Assembly (NCBI RefSeq): GCF_050624435.1
Contig: NC_134541.1
Coordinates: forward strand, 10,301,483-10,365,482
Reading direction: 5' to 3'
Origin: Tenrec ecaudatus
Lineage: Eukaryota; Chordata; Mammalia; Afrosoricida; Tenrecidae
DNA length: 64,000 nt
This document shows positions 19,746 through 30,238 of this stretch, piece by piece. The position numbers and the translations under genes are program-made. The notes beneath the pieces were generated by a model. That model made no database searches, was not told the origin of the DNA, and saw only the letters and a program-made list of their open reading frames with translations. Each line of letters opens with the position of its first letter. Position 1 is the stretch's first letter.

Positions 19746-19804
19746 GCACCCTTGGTGTTCCTTTAGCAAAATGGGGGTCATATTGGACTACTGAATATAC
19801 CATG

Positions 19805-20085
19805 CACTACAGAAGAACAAGCACATGTTCCTTGGAAGAAGTAGGGCCAGCATGCTCCTTCAAGTGTAAAGAGTGAGACGTTGTCTCACGTGCTTTGGAA
19901 ATGTTATCAGGAATGACCTATCCCTGGAGAAGGACATCACACTTGGAACACAGTGGCTACAATAATGGGCTAAAGCATCCTAACAATTCAGAAGATAAAA
20001 AGTCCAAAGAGTATGTTCTTCTGTTGTTTATAGAGTTGCTCTGAGTCGAAACCAACTGGGAAGCACCTAACCACAACAGCCCGGC
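19805..20085 (+). mobile_element. RTE-type LINE 3' end, sense
   Basis: Ordered RTE landmarks: ccttggaagaagtagggcc, 'agtgagacgttgtctcacgt', 'ggaaatgttatcaggaatga', 'tatccctggagaaggacatc', then 'ttgctctgagtcgaaaccaa' and the terminal cctaaccacaaca. A 5'-truncated, non-coding copy. Confidence 0.88.
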
Positions 20086-20419
20086 ACTCGTTTTTCCAGG
20101 AAAATGGTCACACACATGTGCATATGAAATAATCCTTTGTAATGAAACATCACTTGGGGGCGGGGGAGTGGAGCTCCACGTCATCAAATGCGATTTTAAA
20201 CAATCATGTCGATGGGTACACGCTATAACACGCTACAGCCACAGGGAGGTTCTTCCTTGAGAAACAAGAGAAAACCAGCAGATCTCTGGGAGAAAACGTT
20301 TTCGAGTGCAAGTCTCAGAGGTAGGAAGCCAGCAACCCCCGGCGCCACCATGGCTGAAGCAGAGCAAACAGGACCAAAAGAGGCAGGCAACGAGGTCAGA
20401 GCAGTAATGGGGAAGCAGA

Positions 20420-21205
20420 TAATGTAACGTTGATGGCCAGTGGCATGACTTTGATGATTGCCTCCAAAGGGTAAGGAAGTCACTGAAGGCTTTTTAGTTA
20501 AAGACATAAATCGGCCCCCTTATATTCTAAAACATCCCCTCTGTGTCACGGAGAACATAGAGTCTGTGTCACGGAGTCTGTGTCACGGAGAACATAGAGC
20601 AGCGGTCTTGACCAGTAGAGGTTTCGTCTCCCGTGGGCATCTGCAAAGTCATGGGTGGTCAAAGCCGGCAGGGGAGAAGGTAGGTGTGCTACTGGTATCT
20701 ACCGAGCAGAGACAAGAGAAGGTGTTAAACATTCTACCTTGTCCAGGGCTCCTTATGCCCTGCACAAAAAAACAATTTTGTCTCCAAAGGACCAGAGTGC
20801 CAGGGGTGAGAAATCTTGTCGCTATAGGAAGATAAGTCTCGTAGCTAGGAAACCAGCTGCCGAGATGAAACGAGGCTGAAGAAGGAGGTGTTTTAGACTA
20901 GGGTGGGAGTAGTGCAGATGATGCGGTACATATGTTGAAAATGGAGCTCCATCATCAGGACGTGCTAAAGGGCTGGGCATGGTGTATGAGAGAAAAGGAG
21001 GAGTCATGAATAACTTGAAGGACAGGGTTGGCATAAACTGAGATGGGCAAACATCAAAGGAGGTTCAAGGAAGATTTGGGGATTGAAGAAATGTTGGGGA
21101 TGGAACTGAGCGTCGTTGAAGGTTGGTTGAGTCCAAGAAATAAAGAAAAAGGCAGGTGGAGCATGTCTCCAGACACGTGGTCTGGGCAAGCAGTTGGATA
21201 GTAGA
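20420..21205 (-). mobile_element. L2-like LINE fragments, antisense
   Basis: Two parts look like the inverted RT/3' region of mammalian L2: 20440-20515 ('ggaagtcactgaaggctttt' then tagttaaagacataaatc) and about 20985-21200 ('gaggagtcatgaataacttg', 'aaggaagatttggggattg', gcaagcagttggatag). The middle is interrupted by unassigned sequence and a short tandem duplication. The L2 at 37850-38640 reads the same region in the opposite direction. Confidence 0.5.
20541..20600. repeat. Local tandem duplication (tgtgtcacggag units)
   Basis: The motif tgtgtcacggag occurs three times in 60 bp, and the longer unit 'tcacggagaacatagag' occurs twice, with a shortened unit between them. It is a small replication-slippage type duplication. 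Confidence 0.9.
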
Positions 21206-21212
21206 GCCTTTC

Positions 21213-21215
<3 letters not shown>

Positions 21216-21258
<43 letters not shown>
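21216..21258. repeat. (GA)n microsatellite
   Basis: About 21 uninterrupted GA units. Frames across it give Arg-Glu or Ser-Leu runs and are not genes. Confidence 0.97.
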
Positions 21259-21261
<3 letters not shown>

Positions 21262-21934
21262 TTTGCAAGGCTACGTCACCAGGCTCGGTTGGGGGCACAC
21301 TGACTGCAGTGATTCCATCTTCCTCTCTTTTCTGTTTGAGCCACAGCGTGGAGGGAAACCGCACTATAAAGTGTTCACTTTACACCTCCCAACAAACCCA
21401 AGTTCATGTCCAAGTGACATCACTGAACAGGGCTTTGGGCTCCTCAAGCCCATATCCTGGGAAACCATGATGTATGTCCTGTCACACTCTGCCCTTCAAG
21501 ATCCTGATGAGAGTTGCCTTTCTGCCACCAGGGGATACACATATTTATTTAGGGTGTTTAAAAATTAAGTGTGTAGCCATCGAGCTGCCCTGTATTTGGC
21601 CTCAGAGCACATTATCATCCTTTGAACGCACGGTTAAGAACATTTTACAGGTTATTTTTATATCGGTAAAAGGTTTTCAAAGTCAGAGAACACACAGGCT
21701 GCATTGTGCTCAAGGAAGATCAACTCTAAGTAATGCTGGCAGAACTTCCTAAGGAGTGATAGATCGAGCTTATTTTTTATTAATTTTCATTCCGGATCAT
21801 ACTGATAGAACGGCACTAATCAGATTTTACGGTCCTCGGTCCAGGTAATCCTCATGGGAACTCTAGGACAAGGAATGCTGTGGGATCCACTGCAGGAAAG
21901 GCTCGTCGTTGTCGTTATTGCGGTTGTGTGTGCT
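21259..21934. other. Unassigned non-coding sequence
   Basis: No transposon or exon recognised. The open frames at 21263-21568 and 21474-21752 have no domain. The part from about 21640 to 21830 is A+T-rich. Confidence 0.4.
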
Positions 21935-22125
21935 GCCCGTTGAGTCAACGGCACACACAGGGATCCTGCAGGGCACAGTAGAGCTGCCCCACAGGGTTTG
22001 CTAGGCTTTAGTCCAAATGGAAGGGGCTCACTAGGTCTTTTCTCCGTCAAAGCAGTCGTTGAGTTGAAACTATTGGCCTTTCAAGCCTCCAAGCACGTCA
22101 CCATTGGGCCACCAGAGCTCCTTAG
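21935..22125 (-). mobile_element. AfroSINE, antisense
   Basis: Inverted tail 'cgttgagtcaacggcacaca', 'gcacagtagagctgccccac', body with 'ttttctccgtcaaagcagtc', then inverted head 'ctattggcctttcaagcctc' to 'gggccaccagagctcctta'. Confidence 0.82.
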
Positions 22126-22477
22126 ACAGACTAGAGAAAAAACAGCCCATCTAAGGATGAGTAAGGGAAAAAGCCAGGACAGTATGTGTAAAAGATGGAG
22201 TATGAAAGGAGGATGAAGTCCCTTTGCTAGCCATTCTGTCCCTTCTACGAATGAGTTGACTGACGGAGGCCATGTGATGCTAATTGCTTTAGCCAAGGTC
22301 ATTAGGCAAAAAGGCAAAAGACCAAGAATGGGAGACAACAGAGACAATCCTTGTGTGCATTCAGAATCCGCAGAGTTCCACGCCGAAGACCACAGATGGG
22401 AGACACAGGAGGCCAGGTCAGTGGGCAGTAAGGCTGGGGAGGCTGCTGGATTCCAGATGCGTCCGGTCTTTAAGAAG

Positions 22478-22605
22478 CCCTGGTGAAGCAACAGTTAAGT
22501 GCTGGGCCGCTAACTGAGAGGTTGGCAGTTTGAACGCACCCAGAGCCTCCACCGGAGAAAGATCTAGTGATGTGCTTCTGTAAAGAGTACAGTTGAGGCA
22601 GCCTT
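22478..22605 (+). mobile_element. AfroSINE, older subfamily (sense)
   Basis: Head 'agccctggtgaagcaacagt', gctaactgagaggttggc, agtttgaacgcaccc, then the subfamily-specific 'agagcctccaccggagaaag' and 'atctagtgatgtgcttctg'. The 'cacccag...ggagaaagatctagtgatctg' body sets this group apart from the more common 'ccaccagc' copies. Confidence 0.78.
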
Positions 22606-22924
22606 ACCGGACCCTTGTCCTCAAAGGCACCGGGCTGAAAAGCAGCGGCCACTCTCCTTTACTCCCGGAGTTCCCAGAGCAGCCGTGGCAAGCACAGATT
22701 CCAGGGGATTGACTAAGAGTTCCATGAATGTGATCCGTGGTCTTGAACGCCAGGGTGTAGGATCCGACATCGACATGATGACTTCCCAAGGAAGATCCAG
22801 AATACGCAACGGTTACCTGTTGCTGATGCATCCATTTAAATCCACAGGACTTTACAGGACATATGAGAACTGTCTGGGAGGGGTAATCATGCTCTAAATC
22901 CTTACACAAGCAGGCCACTGTTTT

Positions 22925-23012
22925 CCTTGCATGGAGTGCCTGGTGGGTTTTAACTAACGACCTTTCGCTTAGCAGCCAAGTACTTCGCCACTGTCCCACC
23001 AGGCCTCCTCCA
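22925..23012 (-). mobile_element. AfroSINE head, antisense
   Basis: The inverted head 'ctggtgggttttaactaacg', 'cctttcgcttagcagccaag' and 'cgccactgtcccaccaggcc' is clear; the rest of the element is missing. Confidence 0.8.
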
Positions 23013-23789
23013 ATATCCCACAGTTCCCCCGATTTTTGACCAATAAATCCAGGTCCTCGCCGGCCTTAGAGGAGCTAGCCTTCTCAAGAGAACAGGCTTG
23101 AGGATCGGCTGCGTGGGATGGCTTTCAGCAGAGCTGTGACACAGCCACAGTGAGAGAAATGATGAGAGTCACTGTGAAGAATGTGGCATAAAAATCTGAT
23201 TCTGTCAGCATTTTCCCTTTTTTCCTGGTTTGCTGTACTGTTTCACACCAACTGTTACAGGAGGCATCTTTTAAGAAGGTGTGTGAAGTGCTAGGGGGAG
23301 AGGAAAGAGTTTCATGAAGTTTCAGGAATTTCTGGGAGGCTCTCTGGGAACCAGAGTCGAATGTGTTTGCTTGTTTGTTTATCCCAGATCAGTAGATAGC
23401 AGATCCAGATGTGAATTCTGCTCTGTGACCCACCCACCTAGGACTACATGATGCATCAACTGCATCTGCCAGTCACACTCTTTTGCTGTGTGAACCAGGC
23501 ATGGTGCCCGGGACAAGGGAGAAGGCAGTTTACCCGAGGACCCATAGTAGTAGAAGCAACATGGGCATTTTAGCAATAAGGGTTTATTGTGTTTCCAAAG
23601 AAGATTTGTACAGTGGTTGAAGTGTCGATTCAACAATTTCCATACCAGTTGTTCAGTCATGCTGCATGGTAGGCATTCTCACTATTTCCCTTCTGCTTGG
23701 TCCATGTCTGTGAATCTAGTCTCCCTGCCCCTTTACTTAACTTTACAGTCAGCATTGACTTTGATTTGATATAAGTAATTTTTTAAAAG
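23013..23789. other. Unassigned non-coding sequence
   Basis: I see nothing I can name here apart from short T-rich and tttgt runs (23366-23385). Small open frames lack domains. Confidence 0.45.
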
Positions 23790-24740
23790 AAGCATGGTCA
23801 TGACATGTGGTTTTTATCCTTTTGTCAGCTACTTTGTAATTTAGCTACAAAGGATTCGTTTCTGTTCAAGGTTTAAAGAGTATCTCAAGGCAATGGTCTC
23901 GTGGAATCCTCGATCTCAATCAGTCCAGTGGTTTGGTTTGTTTGTTTGTTTGGAATTTGAGGTTCTGTTCAAACTTGTTCTCCAATTCTACCAGGATTCA
24001 TTTTGTGGTCCTGATTAGAAGGGACAACAGTGGTAGCTGGGCACTATTTACTTCATTGGCTCTCAACCTTCCTAATGCCCCAGCCCTTTCATACAGTTCC
24101 TTATATTGTGGTGACCCCCCAACTATAAAATTATTGTCGTTGCTACTTAATAACTGTAATATTACTACTGTTATGAATCAGGAGACCCCTGTGAAAGGGT
24201 CGTTCAACCCTCAAAGGGGTCTTGACCCAGAGGCTGAGACCAGCTGATCTAGTACTTCTGGTCTCAGGGTGGATAAGACTACGGTTCAAGTAGACGATTT
24301 GCTGTGTAGACCAATCTCTTCCTTGGGTCTTTGGTTTCCTCCTTTCTCGTTAGCTCTTGTTGAGTAGATACCAGCTCAGATGCCAGGAGATGGAGCTCAG
24401 ATGACCACACACGAGCTTTTAGATCTCAGGCACGACTCACCAAACTAAGATATAGAACTTAATTCTATGAACAACTCGTATATTATTATGATTGACTGAG
24501 ATGTTCCATGACACTATTGCCCTAATACTTCATACTCAGGAAAATGAACCCTATGAGGCAACTGTTTATGTCTAAGAAGTATTTACAATTATGTCGCCAT
24601 GTGCTTTATTACATATATGAATGTGTATACAGTAACACAGATGCATATAGGCATAGCATATATTTTATAGTGTTTATCATACTATATTACAAGTCATTTA
24701 TTTTCCTTTTTTTCCTTTTCTGCTTTCTGTTCATATAACT
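23790..24740 (-). mobile_element. L1 3' UTR, antisense, interrupted by SPIN
   Basis: The flanks 'agggacaacagtggtagctg' then ggcac on the left of the SPIN element, and 'gtacttctggtctcagggtg' on its right, are adjacent in the L1MA-like 3' UTR as I remember it. Further right, 'acgagcttttagatctcagg' then cacgactcaccaaac, and later A+T-rich sequence, continue the same UTR. It is non-coding here. The outer limits are approximate. Confidence 0.72.
24054..24246. mobile_element. SPIN-like hAT non-autonomous element
   Basis: A 193-bp element whose left end (cattggctctcaaccttcct) and right end (aggctgagaccagctg) are decayed SPIN termini, with the internal landmarks 'attgtggtgacccccc', 'cgttgctacttaataactgt', 'ttactactgttatgaatcag' and 'aaaggggtcttgaccc'. 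SPIN elements are hAT transposons known for horizontal transfer among tetrapods. Flanking octamers atttactt and atctagta agree at 5 of 8 positions, consistent with an aged 8-bp duplication. No transposase is encoded. Confidence 0.88.
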
Positions 24741-25224
24741 TTGACTAAGCCATTTGAACTCCTGGTTAAGATCTGAAAGGATCTGGAATTCCTGGTGAAA
24801 GAATCATGGCTTTCCGTATCTCTACCCCTGGCTTCTCACACAGAATGGCCACAGCTTCAATGAGCTGGCACAGATTGCATTCCAGGTGTTAGGGTAAAGT
24901 CTAGGTTACCTACTAATGAATAAAACCCAACTCAATGCTTTTAAAGATTCACAATTGAGGGCAAGGACAGAGACAACAAACAAGGGAATAAATGTGCCAT
25001 GAACAATTCCAATCAGTGTTGACTCTATGACAGAGGATAACTTCCCCATAGGCTTTCCTGGGGGACAAAGGATCTGACTCCTTGTTCAGTGTTGGACTGC
25101 TTCCCGTCACTTCACCTTGACCTTTTGCCCCACACCTGAGCGAGCTCCTTCCTTTGGCGTTGGTGGGAAGCCCCCAATCTCTCTTTGTGTACAAGAAAAA
25201 GCTCACTGTAGACCTCCTCCCTGT
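24741..25224. other. Unassigned non-coding sequence
   Basis: No clear repeat. A weak inverted SINE-like piece ('agtgttgactctatgacaga', 'taacttccccataggctttc') lies at about 25010-25060. The open frame at 24949-25287 (-) has no domain. Confidence 0.4.
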
Positions 25225-25585
25225 TGTGACCTTGTTGTTAAGTGCCATCAGGTTGGCTCCAACCCATACTGATCCCAGGCACAACACATTAAAACACTGC
25301 CCGGTCCTGCACCACCCTCACAATTGTTCCTATACCTGAGCCCATTCATGCAGCCATTGAGTCAATTCATCTTGTCGAGAAGTCTTCCTCTTTTTGCCGT
25401 CCTTCCACTTTACCAAACATCAAGTCCTTCCGGGACTGGTCTCTCCAGGCAATATGCCCATACTATGTAAGACACAGTCTTACCATCCTTCCCTTGAAGG
25501 AGCACTCTTGCCATTCATCTTCCAACGCAGATTGGATTGTCCTTTTAGCAGTCTGTGGTACTTTCAATGTTCCTCTCCAGCACCA

Positions 25586-25861
25586 TCATTCAGATGCATC
25601 GATTCTTCTACAGTCTTCCTTATTCAACGACCAACTTTCAAATGCATATGATGCAATGGAGAACACCATGGCTCGAGTGAGGCACACCTTAGTCCTTAAA
25701 GTATTATCCTTACTCTTTGACACACCGAAGAGATCTTGTGCAGCAGATTTACCTAATGTAATCCATTTTTTGATCTCTTGCCTGCTGTTTCCATGAGCAT
25801 TGATTGTGGATACCAGGAAGCAAAAATCCTTGACAACTTCAACCTCTTCTCCATTTATCAT
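25586..25861 (-). pseudogene. RTE reverse-transcriptase C-terminal fragment
   Basis: About 90 codons of the post-catalytic RT region. Visible family blocks are INGEEVEVVKDFCFLVS (the 'vdgekvevVtdFifLGS' block), then QEIKKWITLGKSA, SKDNTLRTKVCLTRAMVFS, and YAFESWSLNKEDCRRIDA (the 'YGcEsWtlkk...rRidAfE' block). Ends in a stop or frameshift at both sides. Confidence 0.92.
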
Positions 25862-26524
25862 GATGTTACTTATTTATTGGTGCAGTTGTGAGGATTTTGG
25901 TCTTGACATTGAGTTGTAATCCATAGTAAAGGCTGCCATCCTTGATCTTCATCAGCAAGTGCTCCAAGTCCTCCTCACTTTCAACATGCAAGGCAGTGTC
26001 AACTGCATGATCCAGATGGTTAATGAGCCTTCCTCCAGTCCTGATGGCACACCTTTCTTCGTATCATTCCGTGTTGCTGATGATTTGCTCAGCGTGCAGA
26101 TTGAACAATTACAGTGAAAGGCTAGAACCCTGACACGCACCTTTCCAGATTTGAAAACATGCAATATCCCTTTGTTCTATTTGCATAGCTGCCTCTTGAT
26201 CCATGTACAAGTTCTAAATGAGCACAATAAAGTCTTCCTGAATTCCCATTCTTTTCAAGTTATCCACAGTTTACTATGGTCCACATAGTCAAATGCCTTT
26301 TCAGAGTCAATCAGACCCAAGTACACATCTTCCTGTTATTCTCTGCTTTGAGTCAAGATCCATCTAACATCAGCAATGGTATCCCTTGTTCCACATCCTC
26401 TTCCAAATCTGGCCTGAACCTCTGGCAGTTCCCTGACAGTGTACTGCTGTAACCATTGTTGGATGATCCTTTACTTGTGTGCAATATCGACAATACCCTT
26501 TTATAGTTTGAGTATTCTGTGGGG

Positions 26525-26734
26525 TCACCTTTCTTTTAAATGGGTACAAATAGGGATATTTTTGAGTCCGTTGGCCAGGTAGCTTGTCTCCCAAATTTCC
26601 TGGCATAGATGAGTGAGTGCTTTCAGTGCTTCTTCAGCTGTCTGAAAGAGTTTAATGGGTATTCCATCAATTTCTGGAGCTTTGTTTTTGGTTAAGGCAT
26701 TCCGTGAAATTTGAGCTTCTTTCTTCAGCACCAT
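26525..26734 (-). pseudogene. RTE reverse-transcriptase N-terminal fragment
   Basis: About 70 codons with the block NKAPEIDGIPIKLFQ, matching the family's 'nKspGiDgIPaElfk', then ALTHLCQEIWETSYLANGLK (family 'ICQqIWetgqWPtdWKrS'). Non-functional remnant. Confidence 0.92.
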
Positions 26735-27003
26735 GTGCTGTCTCCTGAAATGGTGGCCTTTCGAGTTCTTTTTATTATAGTAACCCTGTGTATTCTTTCC
26801 ATCGTCTCTTGATACTTTCTTTTTTGTTCACCATTTTGCCAGAATCTTTCAAAATTAATATCTAATGCTTGAAATTTTTCTAGAATCCTTTCAGTTTCAG
26901 ATATTCTGAGTGGGCTCTTCCCTGTGGGTTTCTGATTATAGGCTCTTGCATATTTTGTTATATTTGGCTTTGTCTCCTCAAGCTGCCCTTTGAAATTTTC
27001 TAT

Positions 27004-27207
27004 TCAGCTTCTTGATTTCATCCTTTTTTTCTCATTTGCTTTAGCTAGTTTGTGGTTAAGAGTAAGGTTCAGTGTCTCTTCTGCGATCCACTTTGATCTT
27101 TTCTTTCTTTCATGTCTTTTTAATGGCCTTTTGTCTTCCTCACGAAGGATGGCCGTGATGTCCGCTCTCCACTCATCAGGTCTGTCACTAGTGTCCAATG
27201 TGTCCAA
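27004..27207 (-). pseudogene. RTE linker-region fragment between endonuclease and RT
   Basis: About 67 codons, rich in Lys, Arg and Glu, with a segment KKRSKWIAEETLNL that matches the 'kkkpWiseeTl.l...kR..k' block found between endonuclease and RT in RTE/BovB proteins. Its position between the two domains supports the call. Confidence 0.8.
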
Positions 27208-27666
27208 TCTGTCCTTGAGATGTTCTCGAAATTCAGTGGGGTAAACTCAAGGTCGTATATTGAATCTTGTGGATTGTTTTAATTTTCTTCAGCTTTCTCC
27301 TGAACTTACATATAAGCAATTATTGGTCTGTTCTACAGTCAGCCCTGGTCTAAGCTTTTCCATCATGTCTTCTGACAGGTGTAGTCAATTTGATTTCTGT
27401 GTATTCTATCTAGGGATGTCCATGTCTCCTTTTGTGTTGTTGAAAAAAATGTATTTACTTTGAACAAGTCATGGAATTAAAAATATTCTACCATGTGATC
27501 TCCAGCTTCATTCTGATTACTCATCCATATTTTCCAATTATTGTTCCTTCTTCTTCAATTCTAACTTTTGTGTTTTAATTGTCAATAACTACCAATGCAA
27601 ATTGATTGCAATTTCTAATCAATTGCTGACTGAAGTTTTTGTCAGAATTCTTCGATTTCTTCATTA

Positions 27667-27975
27667 CTAGCCTGTGGTTGGTGAATAAAGTTGAATAATA
27701 GTTGTATTGATTGGATTTCCTTGAAGGCAGATAGATATAATCTGATCACAGATAGCATTGTACTTTGCGATGAATTTAGCAAGATTCTTCCTGACAATGA
27801 CTGCCATGCCATTCCACTTGATTGTGCTGTTCCTAGCCGAGTAAATCATGGGATTTTCTGACGCAGAATGGCCAATACCAATCCATTTGAGCTCACTAAC
27901 GCTTAGGGTATTGATCTTCATGCATTTCACTTCCTTTTTGACCACTTTCCGTTTTCTAAATTCATACTTCTCCAA
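27667..27975 (-). pseudogene. RTE endonuclease N-terminal fragment
   Basis: About 100 codons. The block MKINTLSVSELKWIGIG (SELKW codons at 27883-27897) corresponds to the 'l.iDilgisEtkW.g.G' motif, in which the Glu is the metal-binding residue of the apurinic endonuclease fold. It continues through WNGMAVIVRKNLAKFI and ends TIIQLYSPTTG, the 'iiqvYAPT' block. The catalytic core downstream is broken. Confidence 0.92.
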
Positions 27976-28196
27976 GTTTCAATCATTGGAAGGTTGTTGC
28001 AGCTGTTTCTTTTTGACCTTGAGTCATGCCGCAGCAGCAAACGAAAATCCCCAAAGCCCCACTCCCAGGGGTTTTACCAGACTCGCGTCACCATGGTGGA
28101 CTCCCCTCCAAGATAACGTCCCCTCTCCAGTCACTGTTCAAGGACCCTCAAACCCGAGGTGCCCATCCTCTGGAAGTATCTCTGCCAGACCAACTG

Positions 28197-28347
28197 AAAC
28201 AGTGACCTTGTGGCTAGCAGCCCAACGTTTATCCCTGATAACCCCACCAGGGTTCCTCTCAGAGTGATGAAGGGTCATCTTTGATCTGATCCTATTCCAT
28301 GTAAGTCAGAGTTCAGCCAACCAGAGCCTATGGGTCAAACCCAAATC
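28197..28347. repeat. Copy A of a ~150-bp direct duplication
   Basis: From 'agtgaccttgtggctagcag' to 'agcctatgggtcaaaccc' this matches 30088-30238 nearly base for base. It consists of an antisense AfroSINE head (to about 28256), about 50 bp of non-SINE sequence ('catctttgatctgatcctat'), and the first ~35 bp of a hAT element like the one at 30190. Here it is joined directly to the 5' end of the antisense RTE. Confidence 0.85.
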
Positions 28348-28749
28348 ATTTGGTGGTTAATCACGAGAAGGCATCAAGTTACCCAAGGATAGAGAGTTTC
28401 CAAGTAGGGCTGGATCAAGTGCACTATCACCTGCGAAGAGCATTCTACTTGGCATCCAGGAACCGGGCTCAGGGCCAGCTCCGGTGGTTGCTACGTTTGT
28501 GTTGTTGAAGGTTGGATGTTTGTTTTCTCATCTTTAAAAATGAGGATTTTCTTTCTAGCTTCTCTTTACTTCTCGTTGTCAGCCTGCCTCGTGTGTCACA
28601 GAATAAGACAATGTGTGTGAACCGGGAAGGTCTGATAGGCTGAGTAACTCTCTTGCACTTATTATCTAGCTGTCCCATCAACAGTACCAGATGCCTGGTG
28701 GGGAGCCAGGCGAAGGGAGTGTGCGGTACTTGAATGTGCTGTCGTCCTG
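28348..28749. other. Unassigned non-coding sequence
   Basis: No clear family. The segment 28510-28580 (tttgttttctcatctttaa then aaatgaggattttc) carries a weak MIR/L2-like 3' signature; I do not call it. Confidence 0.4.
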
Positions 28750-28940
28750 TAGAAAGAACATGGTACGTGTTTCAGAATCAGAGACCCAGGGATCCAGGCC
28801 CGGTTCTACCCAAAGACCCAATTTCTTTAGGGATAAAACAGAGACCTTAATAGCAACCGCAGGAAAGGCTGGTTGTGAGCAATAAGTGAGCCAATCAGGA
28901 AAAGCAATGAAATAAGCATTCAATAAATGTTAATATTACT
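28750..28940 (+). mobile_element. MIR SINE fragment
   Basis: Decayed MIR pattern: 'atggtacgtgtttcagaatc', 'gggatccaggcccggttcta', 'tttagggataaaacagagac', and the 3' end 'aataagcattcaataaatgt'. Confidence 0.7.
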
Positions 28941-28941
28941 G

Positions 28942-29165
28942 GGACCTGCCACTGGAGAGAGGGCATCATGCTTGGTAAAGAGCTCCAGCCGTAGGAAAAG
29001 AGGATGGCCTTTCATGGGCTGGACTGACACAGCGGCTACAACATTGGGCTGAAGCATCTAAGCGCGTGGGAAGAGGGCACAGGACCAGGCAGTGGCTCAT
29101 TCTTTGTCCATGGAGCCTTTGTCCGTGCCTTGTCTCACTGTGAGAACAACTCAAAGGTGATTATC
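28942..29165 (+). mobile_element. RTE-type LINE 3' end, sense
   Basis: Starts within 'ggacctgccactggagagag', continues 'catcatgcttggtaaagagc', 'gggctggactgacacagcgg', 'acattgggctgaagcatcta', 'aggaccaggcagtggctcat', and ends in decayed tail sequence. 5'-truncated; non-coding. Confidence 0.85.
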
Positions 29166-29957
29166 CACAACAGCAGGGTTTCCAGACAGTAGCATTTTTA
29201 TCATCTCGCAATCCTCACTGAAAGAATTGGTAGAGACAAGAGCATTTTACGTGAGAGCTTCTCAAACCCAACACACCAGTTGTGCCCCAATCCGGCGTCT
29301 CCCTCGCAGCAAAGCTGTCAGTAGCTATCTAGCAATGCAGTGAAAGCGAGAGAAAGAGATTGCGTTTCTTTTGAGAAATCATCTGTAAAGGATTGGCACG
29401 CATGGCACGAAAATATTTAATGTCTTTGATGTCCTTTTAATATTTTTATATTTAAAGTAGGACAGAGCACTTGCTAAGCAGAAAATGACTCTCAGAGTCA
29501 GAGATCTGAATAGTGTCGGTGGGGAGCAGCAGCGCGTGTAGTGTTCGGTTGCTTTGCAGTCATGGCCTCTTCAAGTGAGCAGACGGATGTGTTGCACGCG
29601 TAATGGATGTGTGGGCTAGAGTGAATGCCAGCCACTGTTATTTCTCTCCCCTCTGAGCCGTGCATTTGTAGTGCGGGTGAATACACCCCATAAAGGGACT
29701 AATTGATCTGGCCCAGCAGTAGGAGTAGCCATGTTGACAGCAGTGAGCGAGGTGCCCACAGGTGACAGGAGATGATGAGGCTGAGGTGCAGAATGCTAGC
29801 TCCCCCCCACTTTTAAATTGTCAGCTCAAGATAGAAGATTTACAAGCAGCCTCAACTTTTGGAAGCTAGTCTTTTCAGATTCAGAACAAAGAAAATGGAT
29901 GGGGAAATAACCATCAGGTTAGTCAGTTAACTAATTAAAGCAGTTGAGTTATGATCA
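29166..29957. other. Unassigned non-coding sequence
   Basis: No transposon recognised. The A+T-rich part around 29400-29465 is repeat-poor. The small open frame at 29498-29686 (-) has no domain. Confidence 0.45.
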
Positions 29958-30139
29958 AACCAAGTCCAATGCCACCATGTCTATTCAAACTCATAGTGTC
30001 TCTGTGTTGGGTTTCCGAGTCTCTAAATATTTACAAGAGCACATAACTTCACCTTTCTCCTGCAGAGCGACGATGGGTTAAAAGCAGTGACCTTGTGGTT
30101 AGAAGCCCAACGTTTATCCCATAGCCCCACCAGGGTTCC
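29958..30139 (-). mobile_element. AfroSINE, antisense, near full length
   Basis: Inverted tail 'caagtccaatgccaccatgt', 'ttgggtttccgagtctctaa', 'tcacctttctcctgcagagc', and inverted head 'gaccttgtggttagaagccc' to 'catagccccaccagggttcc'. Its head half is part of the duplicated block seen again at 28197. Confidence 0.88.
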
Positions 30140-30238
30140 TCTCAGAGAGGTGAAAGTCCATCTTTGATCTGATTCTATTACATTTAAATCAGGGTTCAGC
30201 TAACAAGAGCCTCTGGGTCAAACCCAGTCCACCAATCT
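30088..30238. repeat. Copy B of the ~150-bp direct duplication
   Basis: The presumed source copy, because here both component repeats are complete: the SINE extends left to 29958 and the hAT element extends right to 30412. Copy A at 28197 has only the SINE head and the hAT left end. Confidence 0.85.

Larger units (their letters stand above)
25225..28196 (-). mobile_element. RTE/BovB-type LINE, second long antisense copy
   Basis: A nearly full-length (about 3 kb) but inactive LINE read on the - strand. Its 3' terminus is at about 25225 ('gttgttaagtgccatcaggt'), followed by the RT C-terminal region (25586-25861), the altered catalytic motif H-A-V-D-T (25995-26009), the RT N-terminal part (26525-26734), the linker (27004-27207), the endonuclease domain (27667-27975) and the 5' region to about 28196. 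Compared with the copy at 15714-18990 it is colinear and lacks the SINE interruption. Frames are broken many times, so it is a fossil. Confidence 0.93.
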
